In this document: positions 1 through 13,244 of the stretch, piece by piece
Layout: each line of letters begins with the position of its first letter
How positions within the stretch are numbered: position 1 is the stretch's first letter
DNA from: Theobroma cacao
Taxonomy: Eukaryota > Streptophyta > Magnoliopsida > Malvales > Malvaceae
Length of the DNA stretch: 64,000 nt
Direction of reading: 5' to 3'
Assembly: GCF_000208745.1 (NCBI RefSeq)
Contig: NC_030852.1
Coordinates: 34,022,159-34,086,158 of the forward strand
Notes under the pieces: generated by a model
The model's database searches: none
What the model was told of the DNA's origin: nothing
Seen by the model: the letters and a program-made list of their open reading frames with translations, nothing else
Position numbers and translations under genes: made by a program

Positions 1-3000
1 CTTTTCCATGATGGGATGGCTTTAACCTAAAGATGCCATAATATCTTTGGTAAGAAAGCATAATGGAACTGCTTTGATCTCCTCTTCCAATTAATTTATC
101 ACTTAAACTAACTAATAATTGCACCGTTCTTTTCTTTTCTTGTTTGTTGTCTTTCGAACGAGGAAGAACTTTCAATTGATCAAATTTGAATGCCCAATAT
201 TCACTTTGATAAGGTATTCAATTCACAATAGGTTTCTAATTAAGTTCTTTTTATAGAATTATATTATGTTATAAATAGTTCTTTTGGCCATTATTATAGA
301 CATGGAACTGGCTGTTAACCCCTATAGATTGGTTTTAGGAAGGCCTTGAGCATTAGGTCAACAGACTTGAAAGTTTTTTCCGTCATGATCATTCATGTTT
401 CCTTGTATCGCTGATTCATGTGATGTAGAAATGGGAATTGCCCACCTACTTGTCTAATTGGGTTTATCCAGCCCAAATTTATCTACCGAAACTTGTTTCA
501 CTTAAGCTACTTGTGGTCTTTGTATATATTTACATTTCTGAGCGAGCGGAAAAATTAAAATAAGAAAACAACATACTGAACAAAATTGACCATGTCATAG
601 CAACATAACTCTTTCCTTTCTACTAGAAAACATATCATAACCAGCTACGTTATACTCGAAATGTAAAATTTTATCCAAAACCCCTTATCTAGTAGAAAGC
701 AATGTAAGTAGAAGCAGATTAGAAATATTAGTAATATATATTTTATTTTATATTTCAAGCACTAGAGACGGAGGTGCACCGCAAATCGATATATATCTCC
801 TTTTCACGATAAGATCATGCAAGGGAGGTTTGTCTTTGTTACATTAGAGCCAGAGTCAGAGCATCCTGGAAATTTTTCTTGGTTTGGTTTGGTTTTATTC
901 TTTTGTTTTGCTTCAAGCATAAACAAACAATTAGTGAGACAATTTAAGCAGATGCACGTTTGTCGTAATAAAAAATTAAGTAGATATCAAAGCTTCCAGT
1001 AATTAAGCCTGTTTTTTGTTTTTTTACTTTTTTTTTCCCTTCTATGGGGTCTTCCTCAAGTCTTATTATACTAATATCCTACTGCTTCAGAGGGGACATA
1101 AAGGATAATCCCATTGGGAATAGCCATTAGCCAATGCTGAAACAACAACACGGCATTTTGCTGGCTACCGGCTGGAACTGATCAGTACCAAGGGCGAGCT
1201 GCACGCGGTTAAATGGTTAAATGTGTGTAGGATTCGGGGAACCTCCTTGTCTCGTCAAATTAGGCTTTTAACGTAAGCGCTTACGCAGCCAGAGGTTTAG
1301 CTCAATGCAAATTGGCGACTGGGGCAGGTAAAGATAAGCCAGCTATATATACGAAGGTTTTTCAGCATTAGGCTTTTGTTGCCAATTTGACTTTGGCCAC
1401 TGGCTGCTTCAGTTGCCTTTGGGATAGGACTAGGACAGAAACTTATCCTGATCTCCTGGATACCGTGTGGACTTCTCATAGACCACCAACTTTTGTTGGT
1501 CTATCACTTTTTTTGTTCTCTTTGAACGCATATACTATATAAAATAGACCCCAAAGTAGCGATATCATCAATTTTGCTGTCATTTGTCCTGATTCCTGGA
1601 AACCATATCCTTCCTGTTTTCTCCTATGGGTGACCCATGATGCAGACCAGATATTGAACTAGGGTTGGACCCGATAATCAACTTGGAAACATAATCAAGT
1701 TAGAGTTCTCGATTTAATGGTCATTGAAGATGTGTGGGTGTTAAATTCCTAAAGCATCAACCACATAAAAAAAGAGACGTGATTTACTAATTTCATTTCA
1801 CTTTCTATATGATAGTTTGCTAGAATCACCTTTAGTTAATTAGCTTTGATCCATGATCTCATCTACTAAACCTTTCCATGAAAATCCTCGTTCTCTTGGG
1901 GATGCTTCTGGACTCATGATCTGATTAGCAAATTGAACCTCGAGCCCAAAATTGTTGAGACTTTGGGCTAGCTTATCCAACCCATTAAAGTTAATTTTGC
2001 AATAAAAATGGACCAAGACCCAAAAGCAGTACTCAAGTGGGCCAGCCCAGGTTTGGACCGAAGCTTAAAACCGTGGTTAGGTCAACGAAATTGGATTCAA
2101 GTAGTCAAAAATGGCCAATGGAAATGGTCAAAGAGTTGCCATGCCCAAAAGGTACAGATGTATGCATTGCGTCTCATGAAAGTAATGATGTTTGTGAGAG
2201 GGAGTAAAGACCCAATGTACCCAGCTAGCTTGCAATTATATGGATAGGTGTGATTGTCAAGCGGGACCCTTCACCATTCAAGTTGAACTTACTTATGGGC
2301 CTTGAATTGATCAACACAAAGCCTTGTCATAGACTAGTGTGGCCATTTTCATTCGGGATTTTGATTGTGATCGAACCATTCTTTTATTAAGACTTGCCGG
2401 CCAAGGCCCGGACGCCACGAAAGAAAGACGGGCCTTGAGATAATCAACATCCACCTTGTCTGGCTCGTCTTGTTTATTTATGACATTAATAGAACAACTA
2501 ACTTTGATAGGATAAGGATGCCAATCCAAGCCCCCAATTCCATCAAACAAAGGAATAATAGGTGTCAAGTGGGTCCATGTTTTGATTCTAAAAAACCTTT
2601 CCTATTGGCCAATGATATAACAAGCGTTCTTGTTAAGCAAACTCTTTCATACCCTCTTTGGCCCATCAAAAAAAAAAAAGAGGGTACCGACAGTCTGTCA
2701 AATTGGACTTTTATGGATTTACAGTTAAAATATTGATTGGCATTTTGTCAAGATAGTGGGCTTTGAATCAGAGCCCAAACTAACTACCTTGCAAGTGAAT
2801 TGCCCACCTTTTCCCTATAAAGATAAAACAGCTTATCTCATTGAATAAATAGGCAGGGATATTATGTTTCAGTAATTTCATAATTAGCAAATTAACTATA
2901 CATCCGACTTTGACTAATGTCCCAATTAATTCTGTCCTAATAGTCGGTAAAATTTTAAAATTTTTCTTCACGAGTTGTCTTAATTTAACAAAGTCATAGA

Positions 3001-6000
3001 AATTTAAAATTCACCGTAATCATAACAAATAAAATACACAAATAATTATCTTGCTTATATAACTAATGCAATCAGCTCAAATATTGTTTATTTGAGGAAT
3101 TTTATACTATATGATTAAATAGTATTAGGATCGGCACTTGGTAAAAGGTCCCATGTGATTAAGATGAATTATGGAATAAAATAAACTTGGTCAGCGCATT
3201 CTTATCGCTGCAAATTTGTCAAATTTTGTGTTGTACTTTATTCATCTTAATAAAAAAAAATCAATCAAATGAATGTGGACATACACGTGCACTTCATTCA
3301 TTTTCTCAAATTTTATAAGTTTCTTTTTGTAATATTGTTGGATACGACTAGCTAAATTGGCACACCATGGCAAGAGATGGGGAGATGGAAGGCTGTTTAT
3401 AACGTAATTAAGAATTTATGTATCCAATTCACTCCAATGGAAACCTACTCGTAAAGATTGGCTTATGCTATTCTTTGGAGTTCCAAGTTTTGCAGTTTGT
3501 GAAGCATTGTTCACCATATTCTTTAAACAAAAAAACACTAATCAAAAGCTAATTAAGCTATTTTTCAAAAAAAAAAAGAAGCTAATTAAGCTAAGTCGTC
3601 TTGTTATTTTGATGGAAAATCTAACCAATAAATACGTTCATACTCTTTAATTTCTTCATTTTTGGGGTCTTGTTGGCAGGGCGGAGGCCCCCCCCAAAAT
3701 TTTTAAAATTTTTTAATATTATATAAAATTTTTAATATATTCTCTTAATGATCCTTTTAATAATTTTTATTTAATAATTAATATAAATAAAAAGTAACAA
3801 AAAATATTTCACATGTCTCACTTAACTTAATTTTTTATTTATATTTTTCATACTATTTACTCATATGTTATAAGTTTTTATGGATTTGCTTCTCTACATT
3901 TATAGGAACAATCAGTCGTATTCTTTTTCTTTATTTTTTTGTTTGTTATGTCATATGTGAGTTACATCTTCTACTTCACATGTTTGTATTTTTCTGTTAT
4001 GTAGATTTTATTTTTTATGATTTTAATATTTAAAAATTAATAAATTATTATGTAATTCTCAAATATAAGTTGTAATATTACATTATTGCTTAAAATTTTA
4101 TCAATGTATCATTTGTTAATTAATCCTGATTATGTTAGAAGAAATTATCTTGAGTATATCTTTTTTATATGTTTTACGTTTTATATTTAGTTGAAAGGAA
4201 ATTATCTTAAATATATAGTATTTAAACAATCTTTAATTATATAAGAGGAAATCATTAATTTAGTATATCGTATTTAACTATTTATATTTAATATTATAAA
4301 TTTACATAAAAATAAAATAAGAATATTGAATGTTGAATGCATTAATTTTTTTTTCAAATTTGATTAAAATATGAATAGGTTGAAAATAATTAACAAATTT
4401 TTTAAATAAAAATGATTTTCTTACACTTAAGCCATCAACCCTCAATGCTTCAACTTATGAACAAAAGTAATGTGAATCAAAATATCTAACACTCAATCTT
4501 AAAAAAATAATTTTTTTAAATATATAATTTTTAATTGATGAATTTGAATTTAGAAAATATAATTGAGCACAACTTTATTAAAAAATTATTATAAATTTTT
4601 ATTTTTTTAATTTACATGTTATATAAAATTATTTTTTTGATTATTGATTAAGTTTGGTATTGTGTGTCTAGGCATCATTGATTTCATTGCAGCCATGCCA
4701 CCTTATTTTTCAATGGAGCGCTCACTCAGATGGCATTTGCAATGACGTTCGGCATTGTTTATAAATGCATCATAATCTCATCTTTCCGACTCATCCATGG
4801 ATACTATACTCATATACCATGCAAACTCGTCTGAGATTTTTGTTTTTAATATAATTCATGTCTCCAAGTTCTTTTCTCTGCTGACACGACATGATTTCAG
4901 TGGAAACGTAATGAAACACAGACAGAAAGGGCCCCGCTCCAAGATCCGAGATCGTCCAAACGTCCCCACAGATTTCTGGTTTTTCCAGTCCAAACACAGG
5001 GAAGGAATCTTGTGCTGGAGATTCCATGTCATTGGGACAACAAAACCGAGATTCTATGAGTCCAAGACAATTTTATATTCAAGGACAATGGGAAAACAAA
5101 CTACAGAACAGAACTGGAAATCAAGGTTAGCTACGTTTCAAAGTAAGACCCGTTGTTGAATTAACTATATTATATTGTTTTGAAAGTTTTGGTGGGCGTG
5201 ATGGCCGTGTCTATAGTATAAAAAGGTCCAAAGTTTAACAACATTTCCAGCAGCATTGTTTATTCATATAATTTTGTGTTTTTAGCGGTTCAAGCAACTA
5301 TATATATATGGGTATTTCTTAGCAGAAAGAAAGCTCTGATTAGGTGCGCATCTGAAATCTCCTGCCGTATCTTACAAGTAAAGTCTTTCTCTTTCTTCTC
5401 TCACCATACTGTAGAAAATTCTAAACATAACCCAATGGGTTCTTTTTCCATTTCAGGTTTATATTATCTCTTACGAACTTTTTATGGCAGTTTTGCTGGC
5501 CTTGCATCTTGCCTGCATAAGTAGCGAGCTCTTAATCCAAGGCATATTCCATATAGATAATTTCTTGTTGATTGTGTATTCCTCTTCTTTAACAAGACAT
5601 TTTCTTTATCTTTTTCTTTTTGTTCGGTCTCCCCTGGAAAGGAGGAGGAAAAGAAACCCAACTACGCTACAACCCAAAGGGAATTGTTTCTTTTATATTT
5701 ATGACTAAACCCTTCGACTAGCCTTTAATTTTAAGGTTCCAAAACACCATTAAAAAACAACTTTGATTTGAATTCTTGATGCTATATAACTAAAACTAGG
5801 GATACATGGAATCTAAAGATTAACAAGAACTCATACGAGGAAAGGAAAATGGTAGAGACATGGTCGTCATTCTTTCCCATAGCCCATTCTCGAAATGTGA
5901 TAGAACATATTCGCAGAATACATGGAAAGCTGACCTTGTTAATGGGGGCACCATGTCAACAACCCATTTAAAATTCCGTTAAATACGTATCTCTTGGTCC
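1..6000. other. Gene-poor intergenic DNA
   Basis: No supportable gene is seen in these 6 kb. ORFs are short, lack recognisable domains and are not joined by plausible splice sites. The stretch 3680-4650 is extremely AT-rich and begins at about 3678 with a GC-rich motif (cagggcggaggccccc) resembling a hAT-type MITE end, but no matching opposite terminus or target duplication was found. A 15-bp direct repeat around a poly(A) tract lies at 3546-3593. The last 1 kb is probably the distal promoter of the HMA5-like gene. Confidence 0.6.
3546..3593. repeat. Poly(A) mini-insert flanked by a 15-bp direct repeat
   Basis: The 15-mer aagctaattaagcta occurs at 3546-3560 and again, perfectly, at 3579-3593. 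Between the copies lie only 18 nt: five T, a C, eleven A and a G. Target-site duplication around an almost pure A tract is what a retroposition event truncated to its tail would leave. A replication or repair duplication is the alternative. Confidence 0.6.
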
Positions 6001-6020
6001 CTCCAGTACAGCTCCACCCC

Positions 6021-6026
6021 TATAAA
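6021..6026 (+). promoter_or_regulatory. TATA box of the HMA5-like gene
   Basis: TATAAA sits in the context cccctataaacacc, 375 nt upstream of the HMA5-like ATG, which suits a transcript start near 6050. A GTAC core, the minimal copper-response motif bound by SPL7-type factors in plants, lies just upstream at 6006-6009. A single GTAC is expected often by chance. The leader then has a CT-rich stretch (about 6102-6128). Confidence 0.45.
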
Positions 6027-6400
6027 CACCTTTGCTCTGTTTTTTCCCCCTGAAATATAATAAATTACCAATACTTGAGAGCTGTAGCACAAATTGGCCA
6101 CTCTATCTCTCTCTCTCTCCCCTCTCCCTTTAATTATTTGGTCAAACGGATGAGCAAATCCGCACTATCGGATCCTCAATGATTGCATCTTTTACCTATC
6201 TTTTGGATCCAATAACGCATTACACCACCCCTAACAAAAACAGTTCCCCCCACCATTCGAATTTGTTTTTTTTGTTGGTTATGTAGGATTGTTACTTTAC
6301 ATCATAATTCATAAACAAACACCGAGGCAAAAACTTTCAACTGATAAACCGACAAAACCCTGTTAGTTTCTTTTACAGTAAAAGGAGGAAGGGCTTGAAC

Positions 6401-9400
6401 ATGGCGGCGAAGTTGTTGGCATTGGCATGCATACGAAACGATAGTTATGGGGACTTGTCGCCAAGGCCTCACTATCCTTCGATGCCAAAGTACCCGAAAG
6501 GGGTTTCCGCACAAGAAACGAGCTTGGAGGGGTCCGAGGCCAAGGCAATGTTTTCAGTTATCGGAATGACATGTTCAGCCTGCGCTGGATCCGTCGAAAA
6601 GGCTGTCAAGAGGCTTCCAGGAATCCGGGAAGCTGTTGTTGATGTTTTGAACAACAGGGCGCAAGTTATGTTCTACCCAAGTTTCGTAAACGTAAGTTGA
6701 GTTATAATCTCCGTCTTTTGTTTTTTCTTTATATTGTCTGTTTCCTTCTTTTGTCAGTTATTCAATCAAAATTTGTTTAGGGTACTTTGTTTCTCCATTG
6801 ATGGAGGGATGCAAGAATTTGATGCTTGATTTGCCCATTTCTTCAAAATTTTAAGCATTTTAAGGAATTTCATTGCTGCAATAACTAAAAAATGGCTCTG
6901 AAATCTGTTATCTGGGAAATAGATGAATTAAAAGTGAATCTAATAGGTCAAAATTGCAACTTTCCAATAGACACATGTTCTATTAGGATGCAGAAGAGAC
7001 AGATTTTAAATGAAAAATGAAACAAAGAATGGGATCCTTCGCAGCTACGTCAATTGTTCTTTTGCTTACAAACAGAAAACAAGATTTGGTTTTCTGTTCC
7101 TTTTCCTATTACTTGTCCAACTTTTTCTTTATCTGTTTCCTTGGTTTTCGTATTTTCTTTACCTTGGTTTTTTGTTGCTTTGCTTTTCCGTGCTGAGGAT
7201 GAAGAGATACGTCAAGTTCACATGAAAATGAACTTGATTTGGACCTCCATAAATGTTCACCTATACAAATGCAGGTAGTTGCATCTGTGTTTGCCAATGG
7301 GGCCAGCATGGCTGAGCCTGGACCATTAGACCCGAGCTTATGGGTTAAGTAAGAAAACCCCATGTGTCCTCTACTATGGGCCTGAAATTGTATGTCAGGC
7401 TCAGTTCTCATCTTGTCATGGAAAAGATTGAAGAGGATATGCATAACTATGGCTGTGTTACTTCTATGAAGCAAATCTTTGCTTGTGTATTTGTTTAGGC
7501 ATTTCTCTTCGGAGAGATAACTTTTAGTGAAGTTCACACAAACACCACTCTGAATCTGTATATTTAAAATGATTAGGTTATAATTCTATCTTGATTTACA
7601 AGCCATTTCTTTCCTGATCATGTTCTACTAATCATAATTATAAATCTTAAGATTCTGGGGAAACAAGTGCTGTTGAATTATTAAGCTTTCTTGTAGGCTA
7701 ATTTGATCAAATTATGCAATAAATGATTTACACAAACTTAAACTAATTTGTTGGAATTAATACAAGATTATTGAGTCCATTTAGTTAGTTGAACTGAGAA
7801 CAATTAGCTCTCTACATATTTGATTTAAACTGAAAGATTAGGAGGGAAAAAAATGAAAGAAAGAGTAGTTCTCAATGTATAGACTATGGAGTACTACTAT
7901 GTCAAGAATTTTGCTTTCCTTGTTTACTATTTGGTGGTGATTTCCATATGATTGAAAGGCTATGACTGAAGTTTTGCTGCAGCTTTTGCAATTATCAACT
8001 TGGTCATTGTTACTGATGCAAAAGATTTTACTTGATGATAATGCGTGAATAAATTAGAGCCTGAAATGTATTCAATTGTTGCTGCAAACACAGCCTGGAC
8101 CTGATTCTGTTTTGTTTCCTTATACTTCCTATCTGTTGCTTTTTGCGTTCTTTATGCTTAGCAAGCTTTTGAAACTTTAAACATTCTATAGGAGGAGACC
8201 ATTCGTGAGGCCATTGAAGATGTTGGATTTCAAGCTTCATTGATTAAAGATGAGACAAATGAGAAATCCATTCAAGTATGCCGGATACATATTAACGGAA
8301 TGACTTGCACTTCTTGCTCCTCCACTGTTGAACAGGCTTTGCAGGCAATTCGTGGTGTGCAAAAGGCCCAGGTAGCTTTAGCAACTGAAGAAGCAGAAAT
8401 TCATTATGATCCAAAAGCTGTGAGCCACAATCAGCTTATGAAAGCAATAGAAGATGCTGGATTTGAAGCCATACTTGTTAGTACAGGGGAAGACATAAGC
8501 AAGATTGATCTTCAAGTTGATGGCGTAAAGACTGGTAATTCAATGAGAATGCTTGAAAATTCCCTTCAAGCCCTTCCAGGGGTTCAAGCTGTAGATGTAT
8601 CAACCGAGATCAAAAAGATTTCTGTCTCATACAAACCAGATATAACAGGACCAAGAAACTTTATCAGAGTGATTGAGTCAACCGGGAGTAGCAGGCGTTT
8701 CAAGGCAACTATATTTCCTGAAGGAGAAGGAGGTGGAAGGGAGACTCACAAAAAAGAGGAAATTAAGCAGTACTTTAGATCTTTCCTCTGGAGCTTGATT
8801 TTCACTATTCCTGTTTTTCTAACCTCCATGGTTTTTATGTATATCCCTGGGATTAAGCATGGATTAGATACCAAAGTAGTCAATATGCTAACCGTTGGTG
8901 AGATTATGAGGTGGGTGCTATCAACTCCAGTGCAATTCATAATAGGGCGTCGATTCTATACTGGTTCCTACAAAGCATTGCGCCATGGTTCTGCCAACAT
9001 GGATGTTTTAATAGCCTTGGGAACAAATGCAGCCTACTTTTACTCGGTCTACACAGTGTTAAGAGCTGCTACCTCTCCAGATTTTGAGGGTACAGATTTT
9101 TTTGAGACAAGTGCAATGCTTGTTTCATTTATCCTACTTGGAAAGTATCTGGAGGTTCTAGCCAAGGGAAAGACATCTGAGGCCATAGCTAAGCTTATGA
9201 ACCTTGCACCTGAGACAGCAATATTGTTGACTTTGGATGGGGAAGGAAATGTGATAAGTGAAGAAGAAATCGATAGTCGATTGATACAAAAGAACGACGT
9301 TATAAAAATTATTCCTGGTGCAAAAGTAGCTTCAGATGGTTTTGTTTTGTGGGGGCAAAGCCACATAAATGAAAGTATGGTAACAGGAGAGGCACGACCA

Positions 9401-12053
9401 GTAGCAAAGAGGAAGGGAGATACGGTTATTGGAGGCACAGTTAATGAGAATGGAGTACTACATATTAAGGCAACAAAGGTTGGTTCAGAAAGTGCACTTG
9501 CACAGATTGTTCGGCTTGTTGAGTCTGCTCAGATGGCCAAAGCTCCCGTACAGAAGTTTGCTGACCGCATTTCAAAATATTTTGTGCCTCTGGTAATAGA
9601 ATATAAAATTGCTTCATGTCCTCTTGGGCTTGTTTCACAAAGTTGTTTTGCTTAGATTGTCATTTGTTTCACTTGTTCAAGACTTTGTTAGCAGCAACTC
9701 ACTGTTGTCTTTTGCAGGTGATCATTCTTTCATTTTCAACATGGCTTGCCTGGTTTTTAGCTGGAAAGTTTCATGGGTACCCAGAATCATGGATACCATC
9801 TTCAATGGATAGATTTGAGCTTGCACTTCAGTTTGGAATCTCTGTCATGGTCATAGCCTGTCCATGTGCTCTGGGCCTTGCAACCCCAACGGCTGTTATG
9901 GTTGGTACCGGAGTTGGTGCATCTCAAGGCGTACTAATTAAAGGGGGTCAAGCTTTGGAAAGTGCACATAAGGTTAGCATATGCCTTTCATCTTGAAATT
10001 TGCTAGTTTCTGTAAGTTGAGCTACTTTATTGTTGCTCTTGTTAAAATCTGTTATTTGCTGTTTCTATCTGGAAATCTTATCATGCTACAGAAGCTTTTC
10101 TATTAAAATAGAAAAGAATAGTCTAAGTACCATTCTAATCAAAACAGTTGTAGATTCAGAATGTTTCTTTCTTCAGAATGTTAAAGGAAAAAAGAAGATC
10201 TGAACTCCTCATTGTTTGAAGTTTTTTTTTTGAGAGATAAAAGAGATTTTATTTATATCATAGGATACAAAATCCATCAAAATATGAACAACTTTCCATA
10301 TCAAAGAAACTGTGCTAGCCCATTGAGGTTTGGGGAAAAGTAATAAAGCCCCTGCAATAGCTAAGATTTTAGCGGTATTAGAATCAGTAACACCCATACA
10401 TTTAGAGAATAAGCCTTTGATAACTCCCTTCTCATCTCTAAGAGCTCGACCGATCCCAGCTAGTCTCTGTTTCCCTTTGACAGAACCATCAACGTTGAAG
10501 TTGAAGAAGCCATGGTATGGAGTAGACCGCTCAATAGAAACAAGCCTTCTTGTACCCAATGAATTCCATTTGCAAATTACGATGTCTGGTCTGTTCCTAG
10601 ATAAAACAGAATCCATTAGAGTTGGAGAATGTTTTGCTATAATTTGTCTAATGGGGATATATGGTAACTTTAAGTCTTCAATAATCTACTTAAGTACCCT
10701 GAGGTATTCAATATTGCTTCTTACTTAGATAAACAGGTGGCCTTTTGTTTTTCCTATTTTGATTTTTATATTTCTATCAATATTGTAGGTAAATTGCATT
10801 GTATTTGACAAGACCGGAACTCTCACAGTTGGAAAGCCAGTGCTTGTTAACACAAGACTCTTGAAAAATATGGTGCTACGTGAATTCTACGAGCTTCTTG
10901 CTGCAACTGAGGTATGCTTTTCTTCGCTGAATTCTGACAGGTTGAGAGAAGTTCTTTGTATAGAATAATCATTAATGCTATCAGTCCTCAAACCTACTTG
11001 AATGGATCTTACAAACTTCAAATAGATTGACTCAAACATTCCCTCGTTATAAATGCTGGTAATGAATTGGTCAGGTAAACAGTGAGCATCCACTAGCCAA
11101 GGCCATCGTTGAGTATGCCAAGAAGTTCAGAGAAGATGAAGAGAACCCCGCTTGGCCAGAAGCACGAGACTTTGTCTCTGTAACGGGTCATGGAGTGAAA
11201 GCCTTTGTCAGGAACAGGGAAATAATTGTGGGAAACAAGAGCTTGATGTTGGACCACAACATTGCTATTCCAGCTGATGCTGAAGATATGCTAACAGAAA
11301 CTGAAGGGATGGCACAAACTGGCATATTTGTATCAATAGATGGGGAAGTGACTGGAGTTCTAGCCATATCTGATCCAGTGAAGCCAGGTGCTCAGGAAGT
11401 TATTTCCATTCTCAAGTCTATGAATGTAAGAAGCATCATGGTGACAGGTGACAATATGGGAACTGCAAGTTCCATTGCCAGGCAAATTGGAATTGAAACG
11501 GTTGTTGCAGAAGCAAAACCTGAACAGAAAGCAGAGAAAGTAAAAGACTTACAGGTAAATATATGAGCATTGGTGTTTCGTAATAAAGTTGCTGGCATCT
11601 TTATGTAAACATTTTATTCATTTTTCTTAATCACAGGCAGCAGGTTATGCTGTGGCAATGGTAGGAGATGGCATTAATGACTCACCAGCACTTGTAGCAG
11701 CAGATGTTGGAATGGCAATTGGTGCTGGCACAGACATTGCAATAGAGGCAGCTGACATAGTTCTGATGAAGAGCAACTTAGAGGATGTGATCACTGCCAT
11801 ACACCTTTCCCAGAAAACCTTTTCTCGTATCCGTCTGAACTACATCTGGGCTTTGGGGTACAATATTCTTGGCATTCCAGTAGCTGCTGGGGCTCTCTTT
11901 CCATCAACTGGGTTTCGTTTGCCTCCATGGATTGCTGGAGCTGCAATGGCAGCCTCTTCGGTTAGTGTTGTTTGCTGCTCCCTCTTGTTAAAGAATTACA
12001 AGAGACCCAAGAAGCTGGAAAACCTTGAGATACGTGGAATAAAGATCGAGTGA
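6401..12053 (+). CDS. HMA5: Copper-transporting P1B-type ATPase, HMA5-like
   Basis: Pumps copper ions across a membrane using ATP; Arabidopsis HMA5 acts in root copper detoxification and export. Exons: 6401-6691, 8192-9592, 9718-9972, 10789-10911, 11075-11554, 11637-12053. All introns are GT-AG, in phase 0, giving 988 aa, close to the family length. The start is the ATG of [10 protein letters not shown]; an upstream in-frame TTG is not a start. Two N-terminal metal-binding domains carry GMTCSAC (residue 55) and GMTCTSC (133), followed by a third, degenerate one lacking CxxC. Then come the TGEA actuator motif (about 491), the membrane CPC (612-614), the phosphorylation site DKTGT (D656), SEHP (695-696) and GDGINDS (860). 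The last membrane segments keep YN and MAASS. All catalytic motifs are intact. Intron 3 holds an antisense LINE fragment. Confidence 0.96.
10220..10735 (-). mobile_element. 5'-truncated LINE fragment with RNase H domain, in HMA5 intron 3
   Basis: On the minus strand, 10616-10209 encodes an RNase H-like segment typical of plant non-LTR retrotransposons: [12 protein letters not shown], then [13 protein letters not shown] and a later [13 protein letters not shown] helix. A usual catalytic Glu position reads Lys (AKI rather than AEI-type), so it is probably inactive. Downstream on the same strand the frame closes and the sequence runs into a poly(A) tail, seen as T11 near 10220-10231. I found no clear target duplication; the right boundary is approximate. 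It lies antisense to the host gene and leaves its splice sites untouched. Confidence 0.7.
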
Positions 12054-13244
12054 TGGATGATAAAAGGTTCTTGATGCAGTTGTGTAGATATGTTTAGGGG
12101 GAATGAATAAAGCTGGTAGGTCAGTCAATGGATGAATGCAATATATAAATAGAGTGACTTTGGTTGGCTGGCAAATTTTGTACATACACCAGTGGTGCTG
12201 TTATGATTTTTAGATATTTTGTATAGCTATGTATGAAGGGAAGTTGGAAAAGGCAGTGTTGAAATCTCTTATTATGCATGAATTCCATCCGGTTTGTCTT
12301 GATAATGAATCCATCTCTGTATTTTTAGCATTCTATTGTTTTCATCAACTATCTATCCTTTTTCCTTTTATACCCTTTGATCAAATCAATCCTTCTCATT
12401 ATCATAAAACAAAGCTAGCAGAATGTTGATAAGAGAAAGTTATATTTTCTTTTTCACTTGCGTACAAGCTTCATACACAGAGATGTGTTACAGGACTAAA
12501 CCAGTGGGAGAAATTACAGTGCTAAATCATATTAAGGATCTCTAAGATTGCAAGAAAAGAAATTTAAATTATGTATATTATACATATATATATATATAAG
12601 ATTAATCCTATTTATAATTTAACTCTTAACTATTGTAGTATAATTCTTATTAAAAATAGTAATTTAACTAGATAATAATATTTATATAATAAGATAATTT
12701 GTATAATATCTCAACACAAATTTCGAGCAAATCAGAAGCTTATCACAACATTTCTATATGTGATAGAGACTTAAGTTGCCTAGAATTGAGCTTTAAATTT
12801 CACCACGTGGTTGAGGTAATCCAGGTAATAGGCAATTAAATATTTTTACCATATGTCGTGGGGAATCTTTTTGAATGGGGAGGCTTAAACATTTCTGTGG
12901 AAAAATGTTTTAAGAGGATGAAGTCCTTTAAGCCACTCCTTTTCTTTCGTTTTCCTCTTCCCCGCAAACAGTGCAGCTCTGGTGAAGCTGATTGTTGAGC
13001 GTAGCAATCAGATGGTTGCAGATTCTTGGACTACACTAACTTAGTCATATTATCCATTGGAAAGCTTGATTATTGTAACTACTCTTCACTTTATTCTATT
13101 TCTGATTCAGCATATAGAGCAGATACAAATTATTTTATGGTCCAAATCTCGGTAAAACTATTGCTGATAATAAGCATGATGGACCAGGGAAAACTGAGGA
13201 CTTGGAGATTCCGATGGTCTTGCCAGAAACATCCTGTGTCTGAC
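12054..13244. other. Convergent 3' region between HMA5-like and MCTP genes
   Basis: Holds the 3' ends of two convergent genes. An AATAAA at 12106-12111 is a plausible polyadenylation signal for the HMA5-like transcript. A short TA microsatellite lies at about 12580-12597 within an AT-rich stretch. No additional gene is seen; the ORF overlapping 13245 is the antisense shadow of the MCTP gene. Confidence 0.6.

Noticed and set aside
1479..1503. Short hairpin agaccaccaacttttgttgg with following tct
   Set aside because: Stem is short and imperfect, with no U-run or gene context; no function can be argued.
3678..4660. hAT-like MITE beginning with cagggcggaggccccc
   Set aside because: The left end resembles that of the MITE at 26958, but no matching right end or 8-bp duplication was found, so it is not called as an element.
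4797..5159. 120-codon ORF on the plus strand
   Set aside because: No recognisable domain or family, and a minus-strand ORF overlaps it in the same low-information DNA; likely chance.
7109..7537. 142-codon minus-strand ORF in HMA5 intron 1
   Set aside because: Lys-rich and unfamiliar, lying wholly within a well-defined intron; no splice partners or domain.
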